Shown: positions 12,371 to 25,075 of the stretch, piece by piece
Layout: the number at the start of each line of letters is the position of its first letter
Position numbering within the stretch: position 1 is the first letter of the stretch
NCBI GenBank assembly: GCA_023375675.1
Contig: JALQBC010000005.1
Location: 310,001 to 374,000, forward strand
Length of the DNA stretch: 64,000 nucleotides
Direction of reading: 5' to 3'
From: Cytospora piceicola
Taxonomy: Eukaryota; Ascomycota; Sordariomycetes; Diaporthales; Cytosporaceae
Translations under genes and position numbers: made by a program
The notes under the pieces: generated by a model
Told to the model about the DNA's origin: nothing
Databases searched by the model: none
What the model saw: only the letters and a program-made list of their open reading frames with translations

Positions 12371-15300
12371 CTACATGCCCTGGGGCATCATACCCTGCTG
12401 CATAGCTTGTTGCTGCTGCATAGCCAACGCCTGCTGTTGTTGCTGGTGTTGTTGCTGTCTGAGCTGCGCGACCCGCTGTCTAGCCATGGTGAGGCATTGC
12501 ATCTTGAATCGGCTGAGCAGCTCCGGCGGACATGTCTCCTGGGTGAAGTTGTGCTGTTGCAGCATTTGGGGCAGGTTCTCGCTGTAAAACTTACTGCTCA
12601 ACATCTGGACATGCTGTTGAGCCTGCATAGCCAAACGCTGCTGCATTTGAGCCTGAGGATTGCCCGCCATCATCTGCTGCCCATGCATCCCCTGCGGATG
12701 ACCCTGCTGCTGTTGTTGCTGCTGCTGTTGTTGTTGCATCAATTGTTGCAACTGTTGCTGCTGTTGGATCTGCTGCACTGTCTGCGGGAAGGGGACGCCG
12801 CCAACATTGCCCATGTTCTGACCCGGGCGCATTTGTGGAGCGCCGGGTGTGCCCATATTTTGGCCCTGCATCATCCTTGGTTGGCCCATCTGCATGGCCT
12901 GCTGGTTCTGTGCCAACTTTTGCCGCATGAGATTCTGCTGCTGTTGCTGGATGAACCTGGCTTGAGCCAGCTGCTGATTTTGTGGGTTTGCATTGGTCAT
13001 CATGCCGTTCTGCATCATGGCCGCATTCATCTGTTGCGCCTGTTGGAACTGGCGCTGTTGTTGAGCCAGCAACTGAGCTTGCATCATATGGTTCGCGTTT
13101 GGTGGTATGTTTGTCATACCCGGGCTATTCATCATCATTCCTTGGTTCATATGCGGCGCCATCATACCCGGAGGTGGGCTGGCCTGGGTCATGCGCGGAG
13201 TATGAGCCATGTGTTGGGCCCGGCTGATAGGCGTTGCATGGGCCATATTCGGGGTCACGTTCGGCATGCGTGGTGTGCCGGACTGATGACTTTGCTGGCT
13301 TCCTCGAGCAGACATGCTAACAGCCATGGGCGCAGACATTGGAGGCTGGTTTTGCACGACTGACGGTGGCCTTGCCGGGCTGCCACCCATATTTGAACCA
13401 GAAGTTTGCATGGAGACACCACCAACCATGGGAGATGACATGTTCTGAGGCGTATTGTGCTGGACAACCGGAGAGGATACCGGTGGCTGAGAGACTGATC
13501 CGTGGAAGCGTGCCTGTGCCATAGGCATCCCATTTGGCGCTGAAGCAGAAACGCCGCTGGGCATTTGTCCATTCTGGACGGGATGGCCGTGTGAACTCTG
13601 ATTCATAGCCGCTTCTCTCTGATTCTGCTGTGCCTGAGCCTGGGCTTGAGCTTGAGCCTGAGCTTGTGCCTGGGCTTGCGCCTGGGCCTGAGCCGCTCTC
13701 TCACGAGCGGCCGCTGCCTGCTGCGCCTGCTGCATTTTGCGTCGCAACTCATCCTGTTGCTGCTGCGCCCGTTGCGCTGCGGCAGCTTGCTCTTGGCGGA
13801 TCCTTTCTTGTTCCGCGGCTTGCTGCTGCTGCTGCTGGGCCTGGGCTTGCAGTCGCTGCTCTTGCAGACGTTTTTCGTTTTCTTCCCGTTTGATTTTCTC
13901 CTGTTTCGCTCTTTCGGCGTGCTCTCTTCTGATGTCTTCAATCTTCTTGAATCTATCAAAAGTGAGATCAAACGGCGCGGCCTGTTGTTGTCCATCACCA
14001 CCAGGTACAGAACTGCTTCCTGTTGTGATTTTGTCATCCAGAGTGAGCAGAAATCTCTCGTTCTCTGCCGCCTGAGCCTCGTCTGCGGCCATCTCGGCAA
14101 CTGTACGTTTCCGGGTCTTCGGCTGCGGTGGCGGCTGGAAGCGATGCGCAAGAGCCTCCAATTGCTCCTCTATCTTGATAATAGTACCTTCGGCATCCTT
14201 CGTCGGCTCCAGATCCAATGGTGGCAACGTTGCCAGTAGCATGGCGCCTTCAGCTGCATGGATATTGGTACTGTCCAGTTCCATCCGCTCGCGCTTGATC
14301 CTCTTAGCCGGTGGCGGCATGCTGGACCCTGTTGGCGTGGGTGGAACAAGGGCCGAAGGCGTTGGTGGCACGGCAACACCGTTGGCCGCTGCATCTAGGC
14401 GACCATCGATAGAGCCACGAGAATTGCATGCCTTGATCGCAAGGTCTGATTGCCGACTCTGCTGTGTCGGGAAAAGCACCAAGGTGGTGACTCTAGGTTT
14501 CGCAGGGCTCTTACTTTTCTGGCCTTGCGGTGAAGTCGGCCCTGGAGTACTTCCTAGATCTGCCGAGCCTGGCTTTTTGTCCTTCTGGTCGACCTCTGAT
14601 TTCTTGGCCTGTCCGTTGGTGGTAGCTGTGTGATCTTTTGGAAATGGCATGTTCGGTGATGGTGTGATATAGGGATTGTGCTTGTGGATCGAGTTTGACG
14701 TATCATTCTTGACAGAAGAGACAGGCTTTGCCGTCTCTTCTGATTCAGCTGCGACGCCCTTATGGTCATGAATCTCAACAATAAGGCAACCTTCATAAAA
14801 AGGCACGCCTGCCTCCGTCAAGTCGGCCAGCATATCGTGTGGAACGGTCCGACTTCGCAGGTGATCCAAGAAGCTTTTCATCGGGGAGGTGTATAGGAAG
14901 TAGTCGTCTTGGGCGTCAAATTTGAAGTGATTCGGGTGAAGATGGACGATTAAGGAAGGAGGATTGCCGATATACTTTCGCAGGATATACATCCGATTTG
15001 GATCTGAAAAGGCGTCAGTTGAGACCTCCCGAGTCAACCGTGTAATAATACAACTCACGCTGCTGTATAGCCAATGGCGTCGCAATTGGTTCTATCGCAT
15101 TGCTCGCGACCTGCTGCGCAGCGCCATTTGTAGCCGGACGAGGGGCATTCCCATTAGGCTGAGCAGTTATTTCCTGTCGTATGCGATTCGGTGGGCGGGC
15201 CACGGTGACGGTTCCGGCATTTGTCATGGCAGAGTTGGAAGCCTGTTTGGCGCTATTGGGCGGCTTCTTGGCCGACATGGACGGTGAAGGTGAAGTAGAG

Positions 15301-15398
15301 GAAGCAGTGCCATTCGTCTGTATGCCGGGAGGTATCCGCTTCGTCTTGGGATGCGGTGGAAGGACCGGCGGCGGTATAGGGGTTGTGCTTGGAGCCAT
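12371..15398 (-). CDS. SPT20: SAGA complex subunit Spt20
   Basis: Two exons, 15398-15059 and 15003-12371, with a 55-nt intron (GTGAGT...TTTTCAG) that joins QQH-PNRMYILRKY; the product is about 990 residues. The conserved Spt20 domain follows the splice: PPSLIVHLHP, FKFDAQDDYF, VPHDMLADL and GVPFYEGCLIVEIHDH, roughly residues 115-190. Spt20 is a scaffold subunit of the SAGA transcriptional coactivator in the nucleus and is needed for complex integrity. The rest is low complexity: Pro/Lys-rich, then a long charged coiled coil (encoded at about 13700-13950), an alternating Gln-Ala run (about 13627-13695), Met/Gln/Asn-rich sequence, and polyglutamine (about 12697-12780). The antisense of these runs gives a long Leu-rich spurious frame. 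Confidence 0.92.
12697..12780 (-). repeat. CAG/CAA trinucleotide tracts encoding polyglutamine
   Basis: Imperfect CAG/CAA repeats inside Spt20 exon 2 encode two near-continuous glutamine runs. Mixed CAG and CAA codons suggest selection for the protein run rather than pure slippage. Confidence 0.75.
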
Positions 15399-16575
15399 TG
15401 CGACTGTGTGCTACCCAGGAGATGCGCAGCGCGCTGCCGACCAGGCCCCGCGACCGGGTGCGGATGTGGGTGTGGATGTGAATGCGTCTTGTCGGATTGA
15501 TTCCCCAGCCTATTCGGACGCTACGCGAAGGCCGCGATTCGGTCGCATTTGTCCGGGTGGGTTTCGGATGGGTTTATGTCTGATCGGACGAGATGGAAAT
15601 GTGTCGGGTGAGGTGACGTTGATAAATATGGGTTGGCAGGTTGATGCGCGTTCAAAGAAAGTCAGCCCTCCTGATCCCGCGCAGCCATCGAGGACAATAG
15701 ATGACACGAGGGGTATTCTCTAGTTGTCTAGCGGCCAGAGTCGTCAGACGCGACAGCGACCGGTTGTATTGTTGGTTAGTGGGAGAGTCGGATTGTTGAA
15801 GAGATGACAGACGGTCGGAAGCAATGATGCTCAATGGTAGTCTTGTGTGGGGTGTGGTGTCAATTCGGTCCAGGTGCAAGTCCAAAGGTCTGGTCGCTCG
15901 GAATGATTGCCGCTCCACATAGGCAGGCCCAACGCGCTAGTTTGATACCGGGGGGCCCTGGTCCAGCCGAGTTGAGCCTCAACTGTCCAGTGTCTACCTA
16001 CCAGGCCTACTTAGTACTTAAGCAGCTAAGGTAATCATTGCTAAGTACCTAGGTAAGTAGGTACCCATTCTACACTGCTATATTCAAAAGATCCCCATTA
16101 GCCTCCAAATCTTCGGCCTTTTGCTCCAGAAGGTTGTTTCAACTCTAATCTGTGAGGGTAGTAGTATTTGTCTGTTGTATGCACCCCACGCATTTACAAG
16201 AACTTTATTGACAAGAGACCTTCAGACATGTGCGCTCGGGGGAGGCCATTGTGCATCCCAAAGTACCTGCATACGAATCAGAAGCAAATCTGCTGGTAGT
16301 CTTACCCATACATTCATTCATGTGATGAAGGAGCTACATCAAATCAGGAGAGAATGACAGATACTAAGAATTGATGCCTGCACTTGGCAACCATTATGCA
16401 TAATAACTGGATTCCACTATTGCCATTGCAGATATATTGTATTGTATCTAGCATGGTTAATATAACTTTATATCTACCCTCCCTGCACTACCCCATCTCC
16501 ATCAGAAAACTAGGCTTTGCTGGCATTCGAATCGTAGCTCATTTTCTATCGTCTCGTCCTGAATCATAAATTTCA
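15399..16575. other. Spt20 promoter and Pex22-like 3' region
   Basis: About 1.2 kb. It should include the Spt20 promoter near 15400-15900. Near 15985-16065 is a cluster of CCTAGGTA and TTAAG words. No gene is seen. Confidence 0.5.
15990..16066. repeat. Cluster of CCTAGGTA-type words
   Basis: TACCTACC, CCTACTTAGTACTTAAG and AAGTACCTAGGTAAGTAGGTACC occur within 80 bp in intergenic sequence, matching clusters elsewhere in the window. Confidence 0.55.
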
Positions 16576-17946
16576 TCACTCATTCCCTTGGACTCGGCGA
16601 GACCAGTCGTCGCTGACCCGTATACCATCAACGACAATGACTCCTCTGCCACGGCCTACTCGTTCGTCTCTCTGCCACCACTTCTTCTCCTCCTTCTCGG
16701 ACATCTCCGCTTCGGATTCGCTATCAGCGAGGCCGCCGTGGCCGCCTTCAGCGCCAACTACCAGGATGATGTCGTATCTCAGCCACGTCTGAAGTCTGTC
16801 CACATGCTGCCCACTTTCGCCGGCGAGGGATTGTTGCAAGTAAACAATCTCCGGTTTCAAGTGATGAAGTATATGGACGTAGCCAGACCCAGTGGTGAAC
16901 GGGAGGATGTTGACCTCCTTTTCAACTAGACCAAGGGCCTGCGAGTAGACCGCGTTGAAACAAGAGTTGCTCGACGAGCCCAACCTGGATACACATATTA
17001 GTATGTCATGTAGGCCTAAGATCACATTATATATCCTTCCACTTACAAAGGGCTCTTGGTTTCGTCGCCTGGCGTCAGAGCTTGCTCGTGTCCAACCATA
17101 GAGAAGGATGAGCTGAGTGACGCCGGAGGCCGGGTACTGGAAGTATCTGTTGCTGTATCCTTCAGGCCGGGGGCATAGATCAGGATAAACAATTTGATCT
17201 TTGAGAAGTCGTTATGTTTTGGAATGTGCGACAAGATAGACTGCGTTCCCAGATCAGCGTCCGAGGTGCACGGAGGAGATTATCTTCTCGGGGGACCATA
17301 CGGCATGTTCATGATAACCATCTTCGTCATCACCATCTAGCTGCGTGTCGGCCGACACAATGATGGCAACGGTCTTTCTCTTCTTATTACCAGCCCCGCG
17401 CGGCTTCGAAACTGGGGCATTCTCATCCTTGGCGTCTGCCTCTTCGGACCAGGTTTCGTGGTCGGCGAAGGCAGCCTTGTCTTCCTCTCGGATAGCCGCC
17501 AAGGCGCTCCCCACAGCGGTGCCAGCCGCAGCAACACCAGCAGCCACCGTCTTGCCGGCGCGGTCAAAGAGGGTCTGCGGGCTGGGTGTACGACGCAACG
17601 CCCCGGTCATGCGCGCTCCCCAGGTCGGCCCGGGAGTATCAGCCTGGGTCGTCCCGTACCCAACTTCGTCCTCCCTTAAATCGCTCCTAAAGGATGGCGG
17701 GGCCCTACTGCTGGCGCCGTCGCCCAAGGCGCCGTAGGGAGGATTATCGCCATAATCGGCATGCTCGTAGTCCAGGTGCTGGGTAATCGTCTCCTCCTCC
17801 TCTTCCTCGTTGTTGCTGCGCTGGCTCCAAACCCAAGCCGCGATACCAACCGTGGCGACCGTCACTGTCACTGCCAGTGGGACCCAATGACTCCAAGCCC
17901 CGTTCCGGCGGCGCGATGGGCCGCGATTATCGTAGGGTGACGACAT
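16576..17946 (-). CDS. Pex22-like peroxin (peroxisomal membrane anchor)
   Basis: Three exons: 17946-17302, 17240-17047 and 16984-16576, with introns of 61 and 62 nt. The second has a perfect TACTAAT branch site. The product is about 415 residues. A short basic N-terminus (RRRNGAW) precedes one membrane span at about 21-41 (WVPLAVTVTVATVGIAAWVWS). An acidic linker follows, then a globular C-terminal domain with KTVAIIVSAD, EHA-SILSHIPKH, LFILIYAPGLK and DIILVVGAEGG. This layout matches filamentous-fungal Pex22-like proteins, which anchor the ubiquitin-conjugating enzyme Pex4 at the peroxisome so that the receptor Pex5 can be recycled. The first donor was chosen at 17301 because an alternative at 17271 would leave an implausible 31-nt intron. 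It starts divergently from eIF2B gamma. Confidence 0.78.
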
Positions 17947-18608
17947 TATAGAGAGGCGATCATTGCATTGGTATATTGGTTCGGCGTGTGCGCTGTGGGA
18001 CGCAGGGTAGTGTCGAGAAAAGACGATTGTTTACGGAAGGCACTGTAGATTTTCGAATGCCTCATGCAAAGAAAGATGAGAGGTTTTGGGTTTTGGAGGT
18101 ATATTATGGCTGGAGGTGTCGTTCGAGAACGCGGCAGCGTGTGGATCGATGGATCGATGTCCAAATGTCGTGTGGTGCACACGAGGGTGGCTGGTTGCCC
18201 TGGTTGGCTGGTTGGCTGGTGTTTGTGTTCGCTAAGCTCCAACCGCCAACCGCGAAGCGGGTAGCCAAGTTCGAGCTACAGCTGCAGCTTCCCAGGACCT
18301 TTCCGTCAGGGGTCATATACATAGACTACGGGCTGCCCTACCGAACTGCTTACATAAGCTCAAAGAAGCTTTGGGTCAGACGTTAGTGCTGCTCATTGAA
18401 GGAAGCTTCAAAGCTTCATCAGTGAGTCAGTTAGTCAGAAGCAGAGCCTCACATATCAAGCACCGACCAAAGTTTTCCTATCGCTCTGAACCGAATCAGA
18501 AGTCGGCGCTCCACGACTTTTCAAAAAGACGCATCATATCGCATCGTATTGCACTGTTCGATTTAATTGTGTGAAAGCCCATAAGGCGTCGCAACCATCA
18601 CTTTCAAG
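17947..18608. promoter_or_regulatory. Shared divergent promoter region, Pex22-like / eIF2B gamma
   Basis: About 660 bp separate two divergent ATG starts, so both promoters must lie here. It includes several GGTTGGCTGG-type direct repeats at about 18190-18225. No factor site is assigned. Confidence 0.55.
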
Positions 18609-20332
18609 ATGCCGCATGCCGTGTCCACGGCCTTTCCAGGCCTTCAGGCCCTCATCTTGTGTGGCCCAGGGTCGTCTTTTCCCACCTTTACGGCCAATCC
18701 TGATGAGAACCCAAAGGCTCTGCTTCCGATCGCCAATAGGCCGATGGTCTGGTATCCTCTTGACTTCTGCTACCGAGCTGGTATCACAGGTGAGTCACGC
18801 GAACCATGTTCCTAACACAGTACTATGAACTGACAACTGGTGCAGATATAACACTCATCTGCCCTCCTTCGGCTGAGAAGGCCATAGCATCAGCTCTCAG
18901 CCTGAATCCAGCTCTGACCGGTCTTCCATTACCGCGACCTACCTTGTTGGCACCCAAGGAATTGGACCAGAACACTGGCACGGCAGAGATCCTCCGACTT
19001 CCTGAAGTCACGTCAGCTATCACTGGGCACTTCATGGTTTTGCCTTGTGATTTGGTGTGCGAAGTTGGTGGTGATCAACTTCTCCAGACTTGGATGGTGA
19101 ACTGCGAGACCTTGAGGGATTTGGTCGGGAACAAATATGGTCTCATTTCCCAAAACCACGGTCCGCATAGTGGTGGCATGGGTGTCTGGTATCAGACGAA
19201 GACCGAGACGGTTGTCAAGGGCGAGGAGACCGACTTCATTGCAACAACACCCCTGCCTGCTTCAGCTACTGCGCCCAAAGAGTCTTTGACATCGAGAATG
19301 TCGAAGCTGGTTTACTCCACGCCCGCCGATTCCCTGAACGATCTAATGGAGGAGAAGAAAGGGTTTCCCATGCGCCACGGTCTTATTCGGCAACACCCTC
19401 GGATACAGATGCTTACAACTCATCGGGACGCACACGTTTACATCTTCCCTCGCTGGATATTGGACTTTATCCAGGAGAATGATCGACTCGACAGCATCGG
19501 AGAGGATGTAATTGGTTGGTGGGCGAAAGCCAGCTGGCAAACAGGCCTCGCGCAGAAACTGGGCTTTGAACAGATCTTTTCCCTAGACAAGGCCGATAAC
19601 GACTCAACCCTTGGTGACAGCATGGTGCTGAACGACGACTCGGACCCTGGTCTGCTCCGCGGCGGCTTGGCAGATGCAAATAACTCCAAGCCCCACACAT
19701 CACCTGCAGGGCAAGATGGCTCCACATCACCCAACGACATCGTGCCCCCTATTCTTGCCTACATACACCCATCCAAGCCTGCAGCACCACTTGTACGGAG
19801 AGTGGATACCGCTCAGCTGCTGCTAGCCATCTCGCTCCGGCTTGCAAAACTCCCATCGGTGGAGGAGGCCGAGGCCCGAGGCGAGACCGCGTCGCCGTAC
19901 GCACATGCCAAAAAGGTCATGTACCCGGAGGGTGTCAGGGGTCGCACGACCATCACACGCCCGGACAGTCTCGTCGGAGAGAACGTGACAGTCGACGAGA
20001 AGGTTTCCATCAAGGAGACCGTTGTTGGTACCAACTGTCAGATCAAGGAGGGAGCCAAGCTTTTCCAGTGCGTGCTGATGGACGGCGTCGTGGTGGGCAA
20101 GGGATGCAAGCTCACGCGGTGCATCCTTGGCAAGAGGAGTGAGATCGGGGACAATTGCACTTTGACGGATTGCGAGGTGCAAGAGAACCTGTTCGTTGAG
20201 CCGAAGTCGGAGGATAAGAATGCCAAGCTCATGAGCAGCTCTGGCCTGGAAGCCACAGAGGAGGAGATGCAGGAAGTCTATCAAGAGTTCGAGGCCGACG
20301 ATACGGAGCAGGGAGATAGCACGGTGGTATGA
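18609..20332 (+). CDS. GCD1: Translation initiation factor eIF2B subunit gamma
   Basis: Two exons, 18609-18789 and 18846-20332, separated by a 56-nt intron (GTGAGT...GTGCAG) that joins AGIT-DITLICPP; the product is about 555 residues. The N-terminal nucleotidyltransferase-like domain shows LILCGPGSSFPTF, KALLPIANRPMVWYPLDF and, after the splice, TGHFMVLPCDLV. The C-terminus has left-handed beta-helix hexapeptide repeats: GENVTVDEKVSIKETVVG, CVLMDGVVVGKGCKLT and CILGKRSEIGDNCTLTDC. eIF2B is the guanine-nucleotide exchange factor of eIF2; the gamma and epsilon subunits form its catalytic subcomplex in the cytosol, so it controls translation initiation and the amino-acid starvation response. The tail is acidic (EEEMQEVYQEFEADD). 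The ATG at 18609 begins the conserved domain with a normal short leader. Confidence 0.93.
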
Positions 20333-22791
20333 GGGCCCAACCTTGCCAGAGGCGGATGCGAGATTCCGACATATTGGCGAGCAGGGTCCGAGAGAATTGT
20401 GCTCCGGATGCCTGAAATAAGCGATGCCGTCCACTTGGTGAGATCACTGATCAGACAAATATAATCTCAATTTGGCAGCGAAATGTTGCAGGGACCAGTT
20501 CAAGCGCTCAGAGGCATATGCAAGCGAGCAGGGTGTCGCTCGGTAATTGCGTTTGGCAGAGAAGCCAGTTGCGCGATCCGACTATCTGGCACCGGTTGGG
20601 CGGGGCGGGGCTTCAGAGGACGACCCTGAATGGTCAAGAGTGAAAGTCGGCATGCGTGTTCACCCTCCCCCTATTGAAAGTCGCTGTCACATGTGATAGA
20701 ACAGTCATCTGCTGGAAAGAGCATGGTATACCTCCGTTTGGACGAGGAACGGCCTGCAGTTCCCAAATTACAGGATTTTCGGTCCCGATGGGCCTGCATG
20801 ACTTCGAGGTCATCTGCCGTGTAACGTCGTTCTATCTAATTGGGGACGCCCTTCACATTGGCGAGATGCTATTACAACAAATTTGCAGCAAAGGTGGCGT
20901 GATGTTAGCCTCTTATTGTTTTTACTCTTATCTTCAAAACTCTCACGTACTGCTTGGTAGGGAAGCCAGGCCTCTGGGTCAGCTAATGGTGCCCGGAGAA
21001 ACAAGCCACAGTTGACGAAACCAGTTGAATATCACACACATCTCCAACCCTCCCCCCCCTCCGAGTGAGGGTCGCCAGTGGTTCGACGGGGAGGAACAGT
21101 ATCCAAGTAATCGCCAATTCCCCTCGAGCAGAACGCCACACGAGGAAAGACTCAGCTCCATCGGGTTGTGAGGGGGGGATCGAGTAGCAAGTCCAATCAC
21201 GATGTGCCTCTCTACCTTCAGGCGGCCTTCGTGCGTCCTTAGTGGCCACCCACCATCAGGAGATGGTGGAGACAGGAAGAGGGAGATGGGGGGGGGGGGG
21301 GCAGAAGGGCTGACCACCGTTACCCTTGGGACCTTAGGACACCATACTCGCGTTGACGAGACCGAGACGGCAAGGACCGCCGGGAATAGCGAGTACTCGA
21401 TCGCAGGCCTCCGGGCCGAGGGAAGCTCGCCGGAAAGCTACAGTCGTCAGCCCAGGTCGTGACGGTGTCTGCATACGAACATGCGGGTTGGTGTTCTATA
21501 CCACAGCATGAGCCCTCTCTGATGAGCTGGCAGAGTGAGAACTGGCTCATTCCAGGGGCTTCCTGGCATGTAAGCAGGCAAGGGTGACGAATGGGATAGT
21601 GATTTTTCTCGAACGTTCTGCTCGGTTCGAAAGTACTATGGCTGCCCTACTCGACTTAGATCCGTACGGCCCGCTGCAAAACCCACAGCGCAAGGCAGAC
21701 TGCTACTATTGTTCTACCTAGTCGGTAGCTGGGTTTCATCACGTTGAGGGGATCGAGCTAACTGTGAACACCACGAAGATTATCACAACCCGGCCAACTC
21801 CGTTGGGCCCGTCGACAACCGTGGTTTTCAGCATGCTTCATTGCCCAGGCCCGTCTGATAAGAATCGATGGGGCCATGGCCAATCAGCAGTGTTGACCAG
21901 CAAAAAAAGGTGACCCGAGTACCTGGGATGCCCCCCCAGGGCCTACCTCCACTGTTATGCTTGGAAGCCACACCACCATCACTGCATGCCGCACAGCTAT
22001 CCCGTTCCGGGCTACTTCGTGTAGCAGCCCCTAGGCATGCCGTGAATTGCGGCTCAAACGCTCGTGCCGCGGCCGAGATGTCAACCGGGTTGTACCTCTC
22101 GCAGGGCATGGCTTCGGTTTCTTCGTCTCAAGGGCTCTCCGCTTCTATTTCTGTCATCAACTTGCATGGGCACTGGGTCTCCACAGGAAGCGATTTCGTA
22201 GGCCCCGGGGTACATCTGAGGTCCATGGTACATGGGGCAGCATTCTCAGCGCTCCGAATACCGAAAAAGTCTATATCCACAGTGGAAATCGGAATTAAGC
22301 GGGAGACAGGTAGACAGGCACCTGCAGGAAGGGTACTTCGCTCGCCACTAAAGCAGGTCAGGCGTTGGCGCAAAAGACCCTTGACATTCACGGGTGTCGA
22401 CACGTGCGAGACACATGTGCACTAGTTTAGCAAAAGGGTTGAGTAAGCTTCTCATTGCACTTATGATGTATGGCGGTGTTTCCTCGTGTCTGATATTTCA
22501 ATGTGGTATGTGGTCAATTTAAGTACACATGGGCCTGTTGCCGAGTTTGTTCCCCTTCCGCCATGGACAGCTTCGCGAAAGAGTGGGTGAAAGCTGCGCT
22601 GGAAGCCACGATGATATAGTTTCCAAGTCCATATAAAATCGAACTCTACAAGCAGTCAGCTTCACATCACGGCCGTTTCTGGTGGAAGTCCAGTCCGGGA
22701 ATTCTCACCGCCGACTTATAGCAGGTTGGAATACAGTTCAAGGTCTTGGACATCTTCTAAGGATCTTGATATTATTCAGCAGCCGGCCTGG
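20333..22791. other. Intergenic region after eIF2B gamma
   Basis: About 2.5 kb. A run of about 13 G lies at 21289-21301 and a C run at about 21051-21060. Open frames are short, overlap on both strands, and none resembles a known protein. Confidence 0.5.
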
Positions 22792-23013
22792 CTAGATGGT
22801 TACATTTCCTGCTTCTGGGTACTCACGATCATGGGGATTCTGTGCGCCATGGATTGGACAAATACCGGTAGAATATATTTGGTCCGTGATGAAGGTCCCT
22901 TCTTTCCAGTGACCGCAGTCCTTCCCTTGGTTGAATAAGGGACAGCGCTCAATAACGGGCGGGTGTTCATCGTGTACTTGACACTTATATGTCGTTCGTA
23001 TGAGCTTGCACAT
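22792..23013 (-). CDS. Possible small Cys-rich protein (73 aa)
   Basis: An ATG at 23013 opens a 73-codon frame starting MCKLIRTTYKCQ, with five cysteines and several histidines: C2, C11, C24, C33 and C52, with PLFNQGKDCGHWKEG between. Short fungal proteins beginning with Met-Cys and carrying spaced Cys/His pairs are common in ascomycetes and mostly uncharacterised; the resemblance is a pattern impression, not a family assignment. The frame continues upstream of the ATG without a stop, so a longer or spliced form is possible. The surrounding 10 kb has no other clear gene. It could be a decayed or chance frame. Confidence 0.35.
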   Translation of the reverse strand: MCKLIRTTYKCQVHDEHPPVIERCPLFNQGKDCGHWKEGTFITDQIYSTGICPIHGAQNPHDREYPEAGNVTI

Positions 23014-25004
23014 GATGAAAGTAGTTCTGAGCTGGTGGGGAGTGTTGTCAAAGTGGTTTTCTTGGTCAGGTTGCAGTGAGTGTGAGTTCAACGACAGCGT
23101 GGTACCAGTTAGGAGAACGGAGTTGATGGTCGCTTCATGGTCTCGACTGACCACTCGAACCCTTTTATAATATTCCTGGAGCTCTGACGGCGAGATTACC
23201 GGACAAATGTTTGCGAAATGCCTCCCTCCATCGAGAGGAGTGCTCGTTCTGTCGCCGTACATATGCAAGCCTGCCTCCCTCGGTCCGCCGAGTAGTTCTC
23301 GCGGCCAAAGAAGCTGACATTGCAGATATGTTGGAAGTCACAGCTTTGTATAGATGGTAAGAGCTTCTGTCCATTTGTTGCGAGGAGGCTGCAGTGAGCT
23401 ATAAGCGTCAACATTGCTGCTCACGGTGAGTGAGCTCGTGTTCAGCTCCGGATGTGGGTTGTAGACGTGCCAGACATTGGAACGTCGTCTTTGGTCCGGG
23501 GAGAGCCTCCGCGCCAGACTGTCGGGTCACCAGATAGCTTCCTGTCCATTGGCTTGCTTGCTTCAAGGAACCCATGTTCGTTGCGAAAGGAGCTCAAGGA
23601 CGGGGGTAATGGATGGTCCATGAAGTTGGCTGGTGCGTGCAGGGTTCATGAGCTGCAAGATCCCAACCCGTAATGAACATCAGGGAGGAGCATAAGCGAA
23701 AGACGCAATATGTGTTGTTGAGAATGCAACCTCGCGGCATTCTTATGGCTTCTATCTTTTGAGAGCACCTGAAGTTCTTGCGGAGTCAATGGCGGGCCTT
23801 CCCAAGCTCCCATACTGCGCTCCAGTTGCCTTCTGAGGTGGCCTTGAGGATCAGCATCTGGGCAGTCCCACTACCAAAGGGTACTGTGTTTCCTGCTGGC
23901 TCAGTACACGCTTCTCTTTGGGTTTCAGCCATTGCCTTCATGTACCTAATACTATATAACAAGGAACTCCCCTGGTGCCGTGGAAGAGCTGCGCAAAGAA
24001 AACGGTGGAGACAGGTGGAACTTGAAGGAATTGTGTCGATGACTGGGGCATTCCTGGCCTCCAGTTCCAGAATCATTATCTTCGAGCCCAGAAGGCGGCC
24101 ACGGACGTGAAACCGGTTTTGGTCTATTTGGAAGTCTGCTCCTTCCGTAGATAAGCGACGTCGAGAAGGAGGAGCGGCCCGGCGAGAAGGAAGTTGGAGA
24201 CGTTTTATTCTTCTTTGGTCATGGGCTTTGGACAGTTGTATGTAGGCGCAACATCAAGGGGCTCGTCGAATCAGTAAGCTCTTGGGCTTTGTGACTTGTG
24301 TATTTGCCGTATGTCGTCAAGGTTGAGAAGTGTCGTCAGCTTGGGAAGGAGAAGTACGAGAAGGCACTTACTGCCCAAGTACCCATACCTAAGGCCAAAA
24401 GATGCCCAGCTAACTCCTGACTTGAAGACCCTACGTAGTAGCTCCCAAACAGCCTGGTACTCTCGATCGAGGCCACCATAATCTGGGCAAAAGTAGAAGC
24501 AACTGTTGGGTATCGAGGGAGACTAACATGTTTCAAGAGTTTTCAGGCAGTCAGGTTATCCCACAACAGCAGCTACTGACTAATTACCTAGGCACTTAAG
24601 TAAACACAATATAGACAACTACTCTCTGGACTACCAGAACGTAGATTGGCTCCAGGGTTCTCCCTATTTTGGTGTCTGGATATTACCTGTATCAAAGCTT
24701 CCAAGTTTGACAGCCCTGCATCCGAGAGGTATTGGACGGCTGTTGCTCTCACGAGCCCCCTGTGTCACCAAACATTTACCAGCGACTTGAGCGGTGAGAA
24801 ACTCCCCGAACAACCCTGGAAGACACACCAAAATACCCAGGTACCGTCTCCTCGAGCCAGTTCCTTCCAGCAGGCCTGATCATCATCATCTCTTTCAGTA
24901 CGCAAGTATGCTCAAGTATGGGGACCTTGGCTGCGAAAGCTATTGCGGAGGATCCCCCATCACACTCCATGGTCTGCAGTCGAGTCTTGGTGCCTCCCAT
25001 GCAT

Positions 25005-25075
25005 ACCTACTTAAGTAGGTACTCAGGTACAGATATAAGTGCCCAGGGTACATGACTAGGTAGGTACTTCAGAGG
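25005..25075. repeat. Cluster of CCTAGGTA-type words
   Basis: TACCTACTTAAGTAGGTACTCAGGTAC and GACTAGGTAGGTACTTC occur close together in intergenic DNA. The first is a long near-palindrome. Confidence 0.55.

Noticed and set aside
12362..13363. Plus-strand Leu/His-rich frame of 333 codons
   Set aside because: It is the exact antisense of the Gln/Met-rich C-terminus of Spt20, where CAG/CAA repeats read as CTG/TTG leucine; it has no domain of its own.
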